Of a stretch of 64,000 bases of DNA, positions 11,664-22,218 are shown piece after piece. The notes below the pieces were generated by a model. It had not been told where the DNA came from and made no database searches. It saw only the letters and a list, made by a program, of their open reading frames with translations. This stretch comes from Polytrichum commune. Lineage: Eukaryota; Streptophyta; Polytrichopsida; Polytrichales; Polytrichaceae. Each line of letters begins with the position of its first letter. Positions within the stretch are counted from its first letter, which is position 1. A program made the translations under genes and the position numbers. The stretch covers positions 32,913,554 through 32,977,553 of the forward strand of contig OX485803.1 of NCBI GenBank assembly GCA_950295325.1, written 5' to 3'.

Positions 11664-13328
11664 ATGGTGCAAACTAGGAGCCGATATTATCGATCTCCAT
11701 CACCAGATTACTTGAAGGACGTGCATACCACAAATCTTGAGCCAGAGGTAGATACCAACGAGGCTTTTGAGCCTATTTCGGCGTTGGACACTACTAGTAG
11801 GCTTCGGATTTGGAGTGTCGGCACGTTCGACGAAATGGAGGACGATCGCCACAATTCAGTGCGTGATCGGTTTTCAGGTCGAGCTGGGGGCATTTCCTTG
11901 CCCGATTGGAAACTCCGGTTTCGTACCTGGATTAAGGAGAAACGTCAAAGGTCTTCCAATTTCAATGATTGGTATGCCTTTGAACTTCTGCCTTAGCATT
12001 TGGAGTATGAGGCACTCCAAACTTATGAACGCTGGACAGAGGGTCATCAGCGACAACTTCGGGAGGTGGAGCAGTATTGGGAGGCTCGGGTTGAGCTTAT
12101 TTCAGCCCTTAAAGATGGGGCGGTTGCTACCTTAGCTCCACCCACCTTAAAGGAGGAGGAATCGCCGGAGGAGTCTAAGGACAAAGAACTGGCACTTGGG
12201 CCAATAGTGGCTGGCAGTAGCACGGCTACCCTTTCACGGATGGCACGTGCTACACAGGCATCATTGACGGTTGTTGGTCCACCACCTCCATTCAATCCCC
12301 TTGCTGAATTTGTCGCACATTTGGAGGTGGAGTATGGTGGATTTTGGCGAGACCAGATGCAGCGCATTCAGGATTTCCGCCGAGAGAAGGATGACACTCC
12401 ACGGACCATGTATACGCGACTCGCACGCTTTGCTGTTGAGTCGGGAGGTGTTTTTGCTGAGAATCAGCTTGTCAAAATCTTTTTGTCTAAGATTGACAAG
12501 CGGCTACTTGAGTTGGCATCACCTCGGATTATCCTCGACTACGAAGGCAGAGCTACGCTTGCACAAACGTTTGCCGCGGTTGAGAGATGTGATCGGGCTC
12601 TCTGTCAACACGATGCCACAGACATGGTATCTTGGATGACAGAGAGTACGAAATCAAGAAGAATTGTCACAGCTACTAGTAGTTTAGCTGAGACTCAACC
12701 CGTTAAGGAGCAAAAGATTTTGCATTGTTGGGGTTGTGGAGAAGCTGGTCATTCGAAGAATGATCCCAATTGTCCTAAGAAGAAGAAAACTCAGCCTTTG
12801 GGAAAATTAAAACAAAAGATGGAACCAGTAAAGGCAGGGGACAATTTTAAGAAAAGACAATTGAAATGTAACCATTGTGGTGGCACTAATCACGATGTGG
12901 ATCATTGTTTCCAACTTCATCCTGAGATGCGGCCTGCCAGTTATGTCACTGGAAAATCTCCAAGGGAGCAGAGTCTTGAGGCTAAGGTGGTAAAGCTTGA
13001 GCAAAAGCTCAAATCTTCTGCATCTTTTGCTCAAATTTCTGAGCCGCATGCGGGTGGTAGCACCTCGGGGTCGGACATGTATATGTTTGGGGCATCTGGA
13101 GAGGTGGTGGCTGCGGCTTCTACGCGATCACAAACATTGGCAAATGCAGTGGCTTCTACAAGTGGTGGTAGCAATGAGGTGTCACATCCTCGCCATGCCG
13201 GACCAGCGGATCAAGTTGGTCAAGCACGTTTACCTCTCTCATTTGGATTGGTAGACACCACTGTTATTGGGGCTAAAAACCCTGTACCTTTGAGAGATGG
13301 GGATTCCATTTCGAAGGATGTTACGTAG
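11664..13328 (+). pseudogene. gag: Gag polyprotein with two zinc knuckles, one internal TAG
   Basis: This frame starts at the ATG at 11664 (MVQTRSR...) and runs to a TAG at 13326, broken only by a TAG at 11994. It is the nucleocapsid/capsid part of the retrotransposon. The middle (about 12,270-12,640) has the helical retrotransposon-gag look. It is followed by two zinc knuckles: CWGCGEAGH...C near 12,727 (C-x2-C-x4-H-x6-C, a long last spacer) and CNHCGGTNHDVDHC near 12,870 (classical C-x2-C-x4-H-x4-C). A basic linker of Lys residues lies between them. A Ser/Gly-rich tail leads to the stop, after which the same frame continues into protease. Both stops are one transition from a Gln codon. Confidence 0.85.
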
Positions 13329-13331
13329 GCA

Positions 13332-14345
13332 TTGGCATATAAAATTCTCCATATGCCAATTTTCTCGGGTTCGGAGTTGATGGCTCCGGATTTCAAGCCT
13401 GCTGGAGTTTTCCATTTAGCTGGGAAAATGTTAGAAGGTAAGGCGGATTTGCCATCCCTTCAAGTATCCCAAGCTGTTGTTGACGTACCTGTGGTTGAGG
13501 AGGTGGAGGACTTAGCCAATTTACGAGCGAGCCTTGCGGATGCGGCGATCATTGCTTTTGGTAAGCACACTGATATTCCTCCATCAACAATTTCAGCAGT
13601 GGACACGTCCTTTTCGCATTATGCAGCGGGAGCGGCATATCTTGCAGATATTTTTGCAAGGCCTGCTCGCGAGCAGCATAATTTGCAACCTGGAGTTGTA
13701 CGGCTAATGAACGACAAATCTTTGTTTGTCGTTTCACGCGCGGATATGCCTACTATTTGTGCTACACCACTGAGAGTTATGATGGATTCCGATGCTCAAC
13801 CGGTTATGATTGGCAAAGGACTTGCTGACAGTCTTGGATTGACGCCAGCAAATTTAGATCCTTGTCCATTCACAATTATGACTTCAGTAGGGGGCACTGA
13901 ACGTGCAACATGTTACACCAAGACATCTCTACGTTTGATTTTTAATGTGGGGGCAAGACCTACCTACACCCATTTGTCAATGAAGTGTGTTGTTACTAAT
14001 GCTACCAACTATGATATACTTGTTGGTCAGCAAGCTCTTTATCCACTTGGCTTTGGTTTGGATAATTGGACTGAAAAGACATGGATTAGACCGGAATGGT
14101 CTTTTGGAGATGGCAGGAAGGTATTTATTCCTGTAGCATTTGTAGCTACTTCTATGACTATGGTTGCGGAGGCAATGTTTGGTTGCAGCGGTTCAGTTGC
14201 GGATTTGCCTTGTGCTCCAATTTTGTTGGAGGAAACATTGGACTACGCTTGTATTCTTTATAAATTTCTGCTCGACATTTCAAGGATCCACCTCCACCAT
14301 GGCGTACTCCTAAGGAGTTATCCGACCATTGTTGACACATTGTAG
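13332..14345 (+). pseudogene. Retroviral-type aspartic protease region of the gypsy element
   Basis: This continues the gag frame past the TAG at 13326. The protease would cleave the polyprotein. The active-site triad is normally D-S/T-G; here the matching position (13785-13796) reads Asp-Ser-Asp-Ala within MMDSDAQPVMIGKGL, a Gly-to-Asp change that should kill activity. The downstream segment YDILVGQQALYPLG (about 14,010) fits the conserved ILG-type strand of the fold. After about 14,270 the sense reading moves one base back, where FKDPPPPWRTPKEL continues toward the methyltransferase; the remainder of this frame to the TAG at 14343 is probably not genuine protein. I see no methionine start, as expected for a polyprotein part. 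Confidence 0.8.
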
Positions 14346-14350
14346 CGGAT

Positions 14351-15412
14351 TTGGGGCTTGGAGAGACACCTCCAACGTCATCCTCATTTTCTTTTGCTCA
14401 ACCCATTCGTTGGCAACCACCACCTGAAGGTATTGTCCTTGTAGAAATCTTTGGGGGCATTGGCACAGGTTTGGCGGCAGTGTTGGAGGCTGGGATTACA
14501 GTTAGGCGATATATTCATGTGGATAATGGATATACAGCCAACAGAGCCGTCCGACACCACATTCAACAATTGTTGTTGAGGTACCCCGTACAATTGTCAG
14601 CCACTGCCATTCTTGGATGTTGTGGTCAACTTCCTCAAGATGTCACTATGATTAGTGATGAGGATTTGAGAAGATTGGACCACGTGGATTTAATTATTGC
14701 AGGATGGCCTTGTCAAGGCCATTCACGGGCAGGAACTGGCCAGGGTTTGGATGATCCTAGGTCTAGTTTGTTCGCGGATTTGATGCGATTGACACAATGG
14801 TGGTTTACCCACCAATCAACTCCGCTAGGGTACATTTTTGAAAATGTGCCATTATTGGGTGATACACGGCACAAAGTGGTGAAGGATGGTGAGTACATTA
14901 ATCAAATTCTGGGTACTCCAACATTTCTGGATGCTGCATCCTTGGGATCCTTTGCTCATCGGCCTCGTTGGTTTTGGACCAATTTAGTATCACCTCAGGT
15001 GCTTTCAGCGGCGATCACGCGCATTTCCCGCCTTATGAATCGCAAGGTGGATGACATTTTGGATGATCATCGTGTTTCCGTGGCAGTTTCGAAGGATGAC
15101 ACCTTACCATTTGCATTAATTAACAAGGTGGAAATTTCGAGAGGTGCACTACCTACTTTTGTGACATATCCACGGTCTTTCGCATTTCGATCTCGTGGAC
15201 CAGACATGGTTTGGGATTCAAAATCCCAAACTCATGATAAGTCTACGGCAGATGAGCAGGAACGCGCCATGGGTTTTCCTACAGGCACCACGGCTGCTCA
15301 TGGGCTTCAGGAAGGTCAGAGACGTTTCCTATTGGGACAAGCTATGGATCTCAATAGCATTGTGTGGATAATTGGAATTTGTCTTGCTGCTCAACAACGT
15401 ATGGATGACTAA
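14351..15412 (+). CDS. C5-cytosine DNA methyltransferase domain embedded in the gypsy polyprotein
   Basis: An uninterrupted 353-codon stretch between protease and reverse transcriptase encodes a complete-looking C5-cytosine methyltransferase core, predicted to transfer methyl from S-adenosylmethionine to cytosine. Motifs appear in order: motif I EIFGGIGTGLAAL-like from 14444 (cofactor site), motif IV GWPCQGHS with the catalytic Cys codon at 14711-14713, motif VI ENV at 14840-14848, motif VIII RPRWFWTN near 14960-14983, an ERAMGFP segment near 15268, and motif X LLGQAMDLN near 15332. The RPRWFW form recalls the Dnmt3/DRM group, whereas PCQ is more usual for Dnmt1/CMT and bacterial enzymes; phylogeny is needed. 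It begins by readthrough, not its own ATG; a TGA lies just upstream (14333) and TAA ends it (15410). Retrotransposon methyltransferases have been reported from dinoflagellates and charophytes; this looks like the same kind of capture. Confidence 0.9.
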   Translation: MGLGETPPTSSSFSFAQPIRWQPPPEGIVLVEIFGGIGTGLAAVLEAGITVRRYIHVDNGYTANRAVRHHIQQLLLRYPVQLSATAILGCCGQLPQDVTMISDEDLRRLDHVDLIIAGWPCQGHSRAGTGQGLDDPRSSLFADLMRLTQWWFTHQSTPLGYIFENVPLLGDTRHKVVKDGEYINQILGTPTFLDAASLGSFAHRPRWFWTNLVSPQVLSAAITRISRLMNRKVDDILDDHRVSVAVSKDDTLPFALINKVEISRGALPTFVTYPRSFAFRSRGPDMVWDSKSQTHDKSTADEQERAMGFPTGTTAAHGLQEGQRRFLLGQAMDLNSIVWIIGICLAAQQRMDD

Positions 15413-17437
15413 TTACTTCCTCTGAGGGCAGAGTACAATGGTCAGGGGGCAATGGAGCTGCAATCCAAGGATCACATGGAGGTCAATGACACTGAGGGAT
15501 TATTTTCTTTGAAACAACAGGTTGCGGAAGAGTTTCGAGCCCAACGTGTTTTTTCGGCTTTGGCCCAAAATTTTGGAAAGTTGGAGGCCCACAAAATGTT
15601 TCCACTTCTATTTCTTGGTGACACTTCATATGTGGGTAGCTATTTAGCTACACAAACTGATTGTAGTGGAGAGGATACGCATTTGGATTCAAGTACAGAT
15701 GATGGGGGCAAAGGTGTTGCCCTCTCCACGCACTAGCAATCACAGGCTGTGCTGGCACCAAGTGGCAATCCTTCTATGAAGAAGGAAACAACGGAGTTTG
15801 ACGATTGGCCAATTAAAGTGGGGCCAAAACTTACTGGTGTCGAAGCACGAAAGGTACGGGCATTTATTCGCTCTTACCGTAATTGTTTTGCCTTTAGTCT
15901 TCATGATCTTGAAGGATATAAAGATAAACCTGTTCGTATTCAACTCGAGGACGACCATCCTATTTTCAAACGGCCGTACAGACTTAGTACATCTCAAAGG
16001 TTGGGTGTTCAAACTCGATGTAAAAAATTATTGGCAGCGGAATTGATTGAACTCTCCAATGGAGAATATGCTTGTGCCACGGTTATGCCTTCAAAAAAAG
16101 ATATCTTTGGCAACTGGACGGAAAAACGGATGTGTGGTGATTATCGTCCAGTCAACCGCAAGACCAAGTCGGATCGATATCCAATGCCGATGCCAGAGGA
16201 GTTGTTTGATGCACTGGGATTTGCTAGAATCTTCAGCACTCTGGATTTGAGCTCTGGTTATCATCAATTACCTTTGTTGTTGGGTGATCGGGTGTAGACC
16301 GCATTTTGGGGAATTGATAAAGATGGCAAGGATTAACTTTATCATTGGAAATTTTTGCCATTTGGTCTTAAGAATGCACCAGCTAAATTTCAGCGGGTGA
16401 TGGACCAATTATTGGCTGGTTTACAGTTTGCTAGATGTTACATTGATGATGTTATCATATTTAGTATTAGTCCACAGGATCATGTGAGACATTTGCAAGC
16501 GGTATTTGAACGACTACAACGGTGGGGACTCCGTTTACATCATGGCAAATGTAAGTTTTCCCATGATCGATTGCCCTATTTAGGCCACATGATTGTTCCT
16601 GGCGGTCTTGGTGTGCAACAGGCGAAGGTGGATGTTTTGCACAAAATTCCCGCACCTAGTGATGTACCACGACTTCGGGCATTTCTAGGATTGGCAAATT
16701 ATTATTGAAGGTTTGTAAAAAACTTTAGTTTGATTGCCAAACCTCTCACCATTTTCACGAGGAAAGACCAACCATGGATTTGGAGTCGGGAACAACAACA
16801 TGCATTTGATACATTGAAGTAGAGGCTCGGTTCAGCGCCAGTGCTTCGACGCCCGGATGTGTCTAGAGCTTTTCAATTGCACACGGATTGGAGTGCAATG
16901 GGATTGGGAGCGGTATTGACACAGAAAGATGAAGAGGGAAAAGAATATGTGGTGGCTTATGCATCTAGAAGCAATAATAATGTTGAATGTAATTATTCTT
17001 CATATGAAGGCGAGGCCTTGGCGGCCGTTTGGGCCATTGCACATTTTTGACCTTATTTGTATGGGCAAAAATTTACTTTGGTGACTGATCATCAGCCTTT
17101 AAAATGGCTTATGGAATCAGATAAACTCACTAGGAAACTTGCTAGGTGGGCATTGTTACTTCAAGAATATGACTTTGAAGTTGTTCACCGAGCAGGAATT
17201 GCCAACTTGGATGCGGACGGATTGTCTCGCAATCCAAGTCCTTCGGATGAGGATTTAACTGGAGCCAAGTGGCATGGAGATTGTGATCGTGAGGTAGTGC
17301 CAGGTTGGCATGCTGCCACATATCTTACAATAATGTCGGGATTGGCTGCTGAGATCATTGTGGAAGAACAAGATGAGGAGGTTGATAAATCTGTCGTTGT
17401 TAGTGATGTGTGGGAAGACCAGGCGGTTTTGCACTAA
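15413..17437 (+). pseudogene. pol: Reverse transcriptase and RNase H of the gypsy element
   Basis: The frame of the methyltransferase continues after the TAA at 15410. A variable linker (15452-15736) precedes the RT. RT landmarks are MCGDYRPVNRKT (about 16,130), the catalytic Asp in STLDLSSGYHQ (about 16,240), LPFGLKNAPAKFQRVMD (about 16,355) and the YIDDV box (about 16,442). RNase H follows with HTDWSAMGLGAVL (about 16,880), YEGEALAAVWA (about 17,008) and VTDHQPLKWL (about 17,080). Stops interrupt at 15734, 16295, 16334, 16706, 16820, 17048 and 17435, yet no frameshift is needed anywhere. Several stops fall where the family has Arg or Gln (for example the second residue after ANYY, and AHF-stop-PYLYG), so CGA-to-TGA and CAG/CAA-to-TAG/TAA transitions explain them well. 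Confidence 0.93.
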
Positions 17438-18880
17438 CTTCAACAAGGGATATTTCCTCTTGGACTATCTGCTATGGAGCGAGATAGAGTTAGCCATCGA
17501 ATAACAAGGTTTCGTAGGGCAAACGGTTTGTTATTTCGTGTGTGGCCAAACGGAACGAGGCGCATCGTTCCAAGGCCAGATCAAAGAGCTTCTTTAGTAC
17601 GGCAAGTGCACGAGGAGGTTGGACATTTTGGAGTGCGAAGGACACACTCTATGTTGCGCAACCAATATTGGTGGACTGGGATGTATCAACAGGTTGTCAC
17701 TTATGTTTCTAGGTGTGAAGTATGTGACCGGGTCAGATCAAGTTTTAATACTTTATCACCTCAACTTCAGCCTTTACCTATTATGGGTTTGGGATATCGT
17801 TGGTCTTTGGATTTTTCCGGACCGCTTACTATCACTCCACGTGGGGCAAAGTATGTATTTGTGATGGTGGAGCATTTTAGTAAGTGGATTGAACTCGTGG
17901 CTCTTCCCCAAAATTCCTCAGAATTGGCGGCTATGGCATTTCTAGATCGAGTTTTGGCACGGTTTGGAGCGCCTGCAGAGGTGTTGACGGATCAAGGGAG
18001 ATAATTTCTTGGATCTTTCGAGGCTTTGTGTACTAAGGCTTTGATTGATCATCGAACAACTTCCAGAGATCACCCTGAGGCAGATGGCTTAGCTGAACGA
18101 GTTGTTCAAACTGTCAAGCGCGGTTTGCGGAAGTATGGGTTGTTTCATGGCAACCATCGCGATTGGGACTTGATGTTACCATAGATAGCAATAGGTTACC
18201 GTTTCAGCAGGCAAACATCTTTGGCATCCTATAGTCCTTACCAACTCTTGTATGGACGGGAACCAATTTTACCTAGCTCTGTGCGAGAGAAATTGGCTCC
18301 TATGGTAGACTTGGATGATCCAGATGTTTGGGCTCAATGTCTTCATGACCGAGCAGAATTCTTTCAAAAGGCCATGTCTATGGCCATGGAGAACTTAAAC
18401 ATAGCTCAATATCGTGATACATTACGGTATGCCCGGATCCGCAGTGGAGCTTATCGACCTCATGTTCGTAGATTTTCCAAGGGGGATTATGTTTATTTGC
18501 AACGGGAGGCACCTACGACATTGGATGTCAAGGCTGGGCGCACAATTTTGCGGGTAGAAGATGTTTTACCAAGTGGTATATTATTGTTTGAAGGCAATGA
18601 TGGACAGGAATGTCGTGAGCATTCAAAGAATTGTGCTCCATGTCACCTTCCCATCGATGGCTCTGTGCATCCCGAGTTGGCGGTTGTACCACAGGGTCTG
18701 CCTTGTTATGTGTGTGGAGAGAAGAAAGGAGCTGCAACAATGTTATTGTGCGACCATTGTCAACGTGGATGGCACATGACATGTTTGACACCTCCCCTTT
18801 TGACTCTTCCTTCTGGCAATTGGGTTTGTCCTCGTTGTCGGAAAACCTCCTACTCCATGGCCGTTAATGGTCATGATTAG
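17438..18880 (+). pseudogene. Integrase with C-terminal PHD finger
   Basis: Same frame as RT, with stops at 18002 and 18182. The integrase zinc-binding HHCC region is seen in HEEVGHFGVRRTHSML and CEVCDRV (about 17,610-17,735). The catalytic core has D (WSLDFSGP, about 17,808), D (VLTDQGR, about 17,985) and E (DGLAERVVQ, about 18,090). The segment SYSPYQLLYGREP (about 18,224) is the conserved end of the core. After a linker comes a C4HC3 PHD finger (about 18,704-18,838): CYVCG, LLCDHCQRGWHMTC, then WVCPRC. PHD fingers commonly bind histone H3 tails, so here it probably plays the targeting role that chromodomains play in chromoviruses; that is inference. The frame closes at the TAG at 18878-18880. 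Confidence 0.92.
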
Positions 18881-19515
18881 GGATTTTGTGGATGTTTGCC
18901 ACATGTCTTAGTGGTGAAGTTGTCATCTAGTTGGTCGGAAGTTTTATGGGATTGAAAATCACATTGGGAGAGTTATCAAAGAATTCAACATAAATTGTTG
19001 AAGGCGATTAAGGATGGGGCTCACATTGCACCCAGCCTATAGTTCTTGGGTTACTTCCTCAACCATGAATTTAATTCCTTAGATTACCACTACCCAATTG
19101 GATATGTACAGATGTAGCAACAACTTCATCATGTTCAACACCTCTACCGATGAGTGTGTTTGTTCCTAGCCGATTGGAAGGGCTCCTTATCTGCTAGGGG
19201 GGGCACTTGAAGAGGTGGTTGTTTAGCATATTAGTTTGGTATGTTTATTTTGCTAATTGATGTTGATGACGACACTCGATCTGTTGTGTTTAACGATCTT
19301 AGTTTACACGACAAGTCAACCATCACGCATGTTAAGAAAACACGTTCATGTCGCACATGCAATTCCAATAAGATTGGATTTGCACCCTCCAATCAAGACT
19401 GAACCGCATGAGAGTTGATTACAATCTTCATGCCTCAATTGAAAACAATTCAAATACCAAAACCTCACCAACCGTAACCCTCTCATAATCCAAGAGCCCA
19501 ACCAAAAACAAAACC
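18881..19515 (+). other. 3' untranslated part of the gypsy element and its right flank
   Basis: No gene. A G-run with adjoining purines (19196-19203, TAGGGGGGGC) is a candidate polypurine tract, where plus-strand synthesis would start. The sequence after it does not match 10.12-11.66 kb, so the 3' LTR seems to be missing or too diverged for me to see. Confidence 0.4.
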
Positions 19516-19599
19516 CACTTAAAGCACAATTGAAACCATCCTACTTCCAACAACATGCACTGGTGAAATACTATGGACTAGTCTTAATTCTCTCCAGCA

Positions 19600-20990
19600 C
19601 AACCTTGATAGCAGACTATGGCTTAGAACACAGAAGAGATCAGGAAAAAAATTGAAGAAATTTGACGAACCTACATGAAGAGCGGCATAATCGAAAAGTG
19701 TTCCACCACCAAAGTCACGAGACAAACATCCTTCAAGACCTGAATTCTTATATCCTTTGAGCACTGCATCGTTGCAGCAATGCACACGTTAAGAACTAGA
19801 AGAGGACATGGATCACCTCATCAACAAAAACCTCCCATTCTTAAAAAAACAATTAACTGACAGTTCTTAATTGAAGCCATGGCATACATGGTTCCTTCAT
19901 TGAAAATCATATTTCTAGCAAACCCATCCTAGAAAAGAACCATATTTTCTACACTTGTGTGAACCTCACCACAACGAATGGTGTCACAAAATTCCAATTG
20001 ATTGAATCTCACTTGAGTTTTGCTCTGTTGATTGAGAAAAAAATCACGATGCACTAATGAGTGCAAACCGCCAGATCAAATGCCAATTGGATTGTGTTGC
20101 AAACAAAGACCAATTTTAGATCTTGTTAGAAAGCAGTAAACCCTAAACACCAAAGAATTCCCACATAGCCAACCCTAAACGTAGACAACCTTAAAATAAA
20201 GTAGTACTAGGAAACAAAACACCAACCTGCTAGGAAATTTGTGGACAATGTTGCATTCACTCCAGTTTTTGCTTGTATCGCCTTTCCCATACGCAAATTC
20301 AGAAGGTACAACATGTCTATCCCAACATTTCTACCATTGAAATGAAGGATTGGATGCCCCAAACTCTTAAGTGTTGCTTTGGCATACCCTAAATCACAAA
20401 TCAATAATGATCATGTTACATACTAATACCAACTGTGAACATCGTGAAATCTGAAATCTTGATGACTTAGAGCACTGAAGCAAAATATTGCCAATACTTG
20501 GAAACTCATAATAGGTCACTACATAGAATGGGAAAGACGTGCAAACCTGACCCTCCACACAACAACTACTTCACTTGCTTCGCAAAAGGCAACTACTTCA
20601 TCAATTCCATCCTTCTCACACACTGTGTTGTTGACGTCAAAGCACACAACTTGTGCATTTTGCCAAGACGCAACCATGTTTGCAAAGTCCACCTTCACCT
20701 ACAAAAACAGAACATGTCAATCCTAAAACTTTTCCATTGAGATGTTGCTTAAGCGCATTCCTCTCTAAAGCAAATAGGCAGGGAAGAGCACTTGAAGATA
20801 TGATGCAACTCAAAGTAAATATGAAAAATAAAACAATACTCCTTAACCCTAAACCAACCTATTGGCAAACTTATGGATGATGTTCCATTCACTGCAAACT
20901 TACTTGTATTGGCATTCCCTAGACAATCGTAAATTAGCCCTAGAGAACTAATTTCAACCCCCCAAGTGCAGTGAAAACGCAAATCAAACA
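19600..20990 (-). pseudogene. Phosphoserine phosphatase remnant
   Basis: On the minus strand near 20,720-20,560 a stretch reads ...VVCFDVNNTVCEKDGIDEV, matching the first motif of phosphoserine phosphatase (usually CFDVDSTVC.DEGIDELAEFCGA), the serine-synthesis enzyme of plastids. The nucleophile/acid pair Asp-x-Asp is altered to Asp-x-Asn. A second fragment near 19,725-19,640 (GGGTLFDYAALHV) resembles the C-terminal GGADLFICYAGV strand. Two further related fragments at about 20,290-20,220 and 20,930-20,860 are copies of each other (one reads QAKTGVNATLSTNFLAGW) and may derive from the middle of the gene. Splice sites and frame are lost in several places. The N-terminal motif assignment is reasonable; the rest is tentative. 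Confidence 0.5.
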
Positions 20991-21579
20991 ACAACGCAAA
21001 TCATAATTCACAACAATGAAGTTTGTCACTTACCTCTGTGTTTTGAGTACTTGAAAATAATAACGTAGAAACAAGCAATGTTCCCACACACCAACGCTCC
21101 TTGCATATCGCAACCCAAAGACCATCGACAACAATGCTAGAAGACTAAGAATATAAAACCCTAAACCCTAAGTTTTGGTGCAGATAGGAAACCCCATGAA
21201 CCACAATTGCTTGAACCCTAACCTCCTCTGGCAAGCCACAATGAAACCAAAAACCCTAATGTCCACCACCCGAGCAATCCCCAAGTGCACGCCAAAGAAA
21301 ATTGGAAAGAAGATTGCAATTCAAACAATGTGCTGACTTTTTTCCCTCCCGGCACATAGGTAGAGAACATTAACACCACATTGGATATGTTGGTTCAGTA
21401 ACGTTCAAGCCAGCTAGCCTACAAAGTCATCCATCCAAGCCTTTTCAACAAAAAATTACCTCTTTTCATCCACTAGCACAAACCCTACCCTAGACCCGCT
21501 ACCCCTAGTAATTGTTTCACGTTATTTTACATGTACTAACTAGATAAAAGAGTCCATTATAGGTGATTGTATTTTACAT

Positions 21580-21720
21580 GTAAACATGTTTCACTATTTA
21601 AAAACCCCCTATACTATATGTATGTTTTTTTTGCAAAATTTATCTACAATGAATATGTTTAGACCTTATTTTTTATCGCACGTTGTTTTTACGATTTTCG
21701 CCAACGCCCCCCCCCCCGAG
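21580..21720. repeat. Dispersed repeat ending in a C-run (partner at 36.6 kb)
   Basis: CCCCTATA..TATAT, then GAATAT, then TTTTATCGCAC.TTGTTT and a closing C-run followed by CGAGG are shared in order with 36,580-36,713. The conserved end of the pair is the C-run, suggesting it marks a transposon terminus. Confidence 0.55.
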
Positions 21721-22180
21721 GTCCAAATATCCTTAAATGTCAATTATATATGTTTTTGGAATGATATGTGTGGATAGGAGTGTATCTAAGAATGTGTGTC
21801 CCAAAAATACATTCGTTTGACTCTGTACTCAAAATTTGTTAATCTAAGTTCAATAATCAACATTATTGGAGGAGCCTATATGATCATTTATAGAAGGAGA
21901 ATCCTCACTCTGAGAATGAGTAAGATATTCATACAAGCTCCAAAGAATGAGTGAAAATGGCTACAACCACATGGGGGCCATAATTTGGCTTTATTAATCA
22001 TCTCAAACATTGCCTATATGATATTCTACAAGAAATATGCTAATCATAATATGTAAATATTTAATACATGTCTACTTTAGTGGCAGAGGCATCAATGATT
22101 GCTGTAATATCAAGTGTTTCTCTGTACATGATATGTATTATAATTTCAAAATATGTACAAGTGATGTATTACAAGACCGT

Positions 22181-22183
<3 letters not shown>

Positions 22184-22217
<34 letters not shown>
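22184..22217. repeat. (GT)n microsatellite
   Basis: Uninterrupted alternating GT over 34 bases. Confidence 0.95.

Positions 22218-22218
<1 letters not shown>

Larger units (their letters stand above)
11664..19203 (+). mobile_element. Ty3/gypsy-type LTR retrotransposon encoding a DNA methyltransferase and a PHD finger
   Basis: The coding span runs from the gag ATG (11664) to the stop after the PHD finger (18880), with a possible polypurine tract at 19196-19203. Order is gag, protease, C5-cytosine methyltransferase, reverse transcriptase, RNase H, integrase, PHD finger. RT before integrase is diagnostic of Ty3/gypsy-type elements. Gag and protease share one frame; everything from the methyltransferase on shares a second frame, one base back. 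There are 13 in-frame stops (11994, 13326, 14333, 15410, 15734, 16295, 16334, 16706, 16820, 17048, 17435, 18002, 18182) and one frame change near 14.28 kb, so this copy cannot make full-length protein. A 3' LTR was not found. Confidence 0.93.

Noticed and set aside
19196-19515. 3' LTR following the polypurine-like tract
   Set aside because: The sequence does not resemble the presumed 5' LTR region at 10.15-11.6 kb, so no LTR was called.
21158-21176. Telomere-like AAACCCTAAACCCTAA
   Set aside because: Only about two units; such short matches are common in plant DNA and no array is present.
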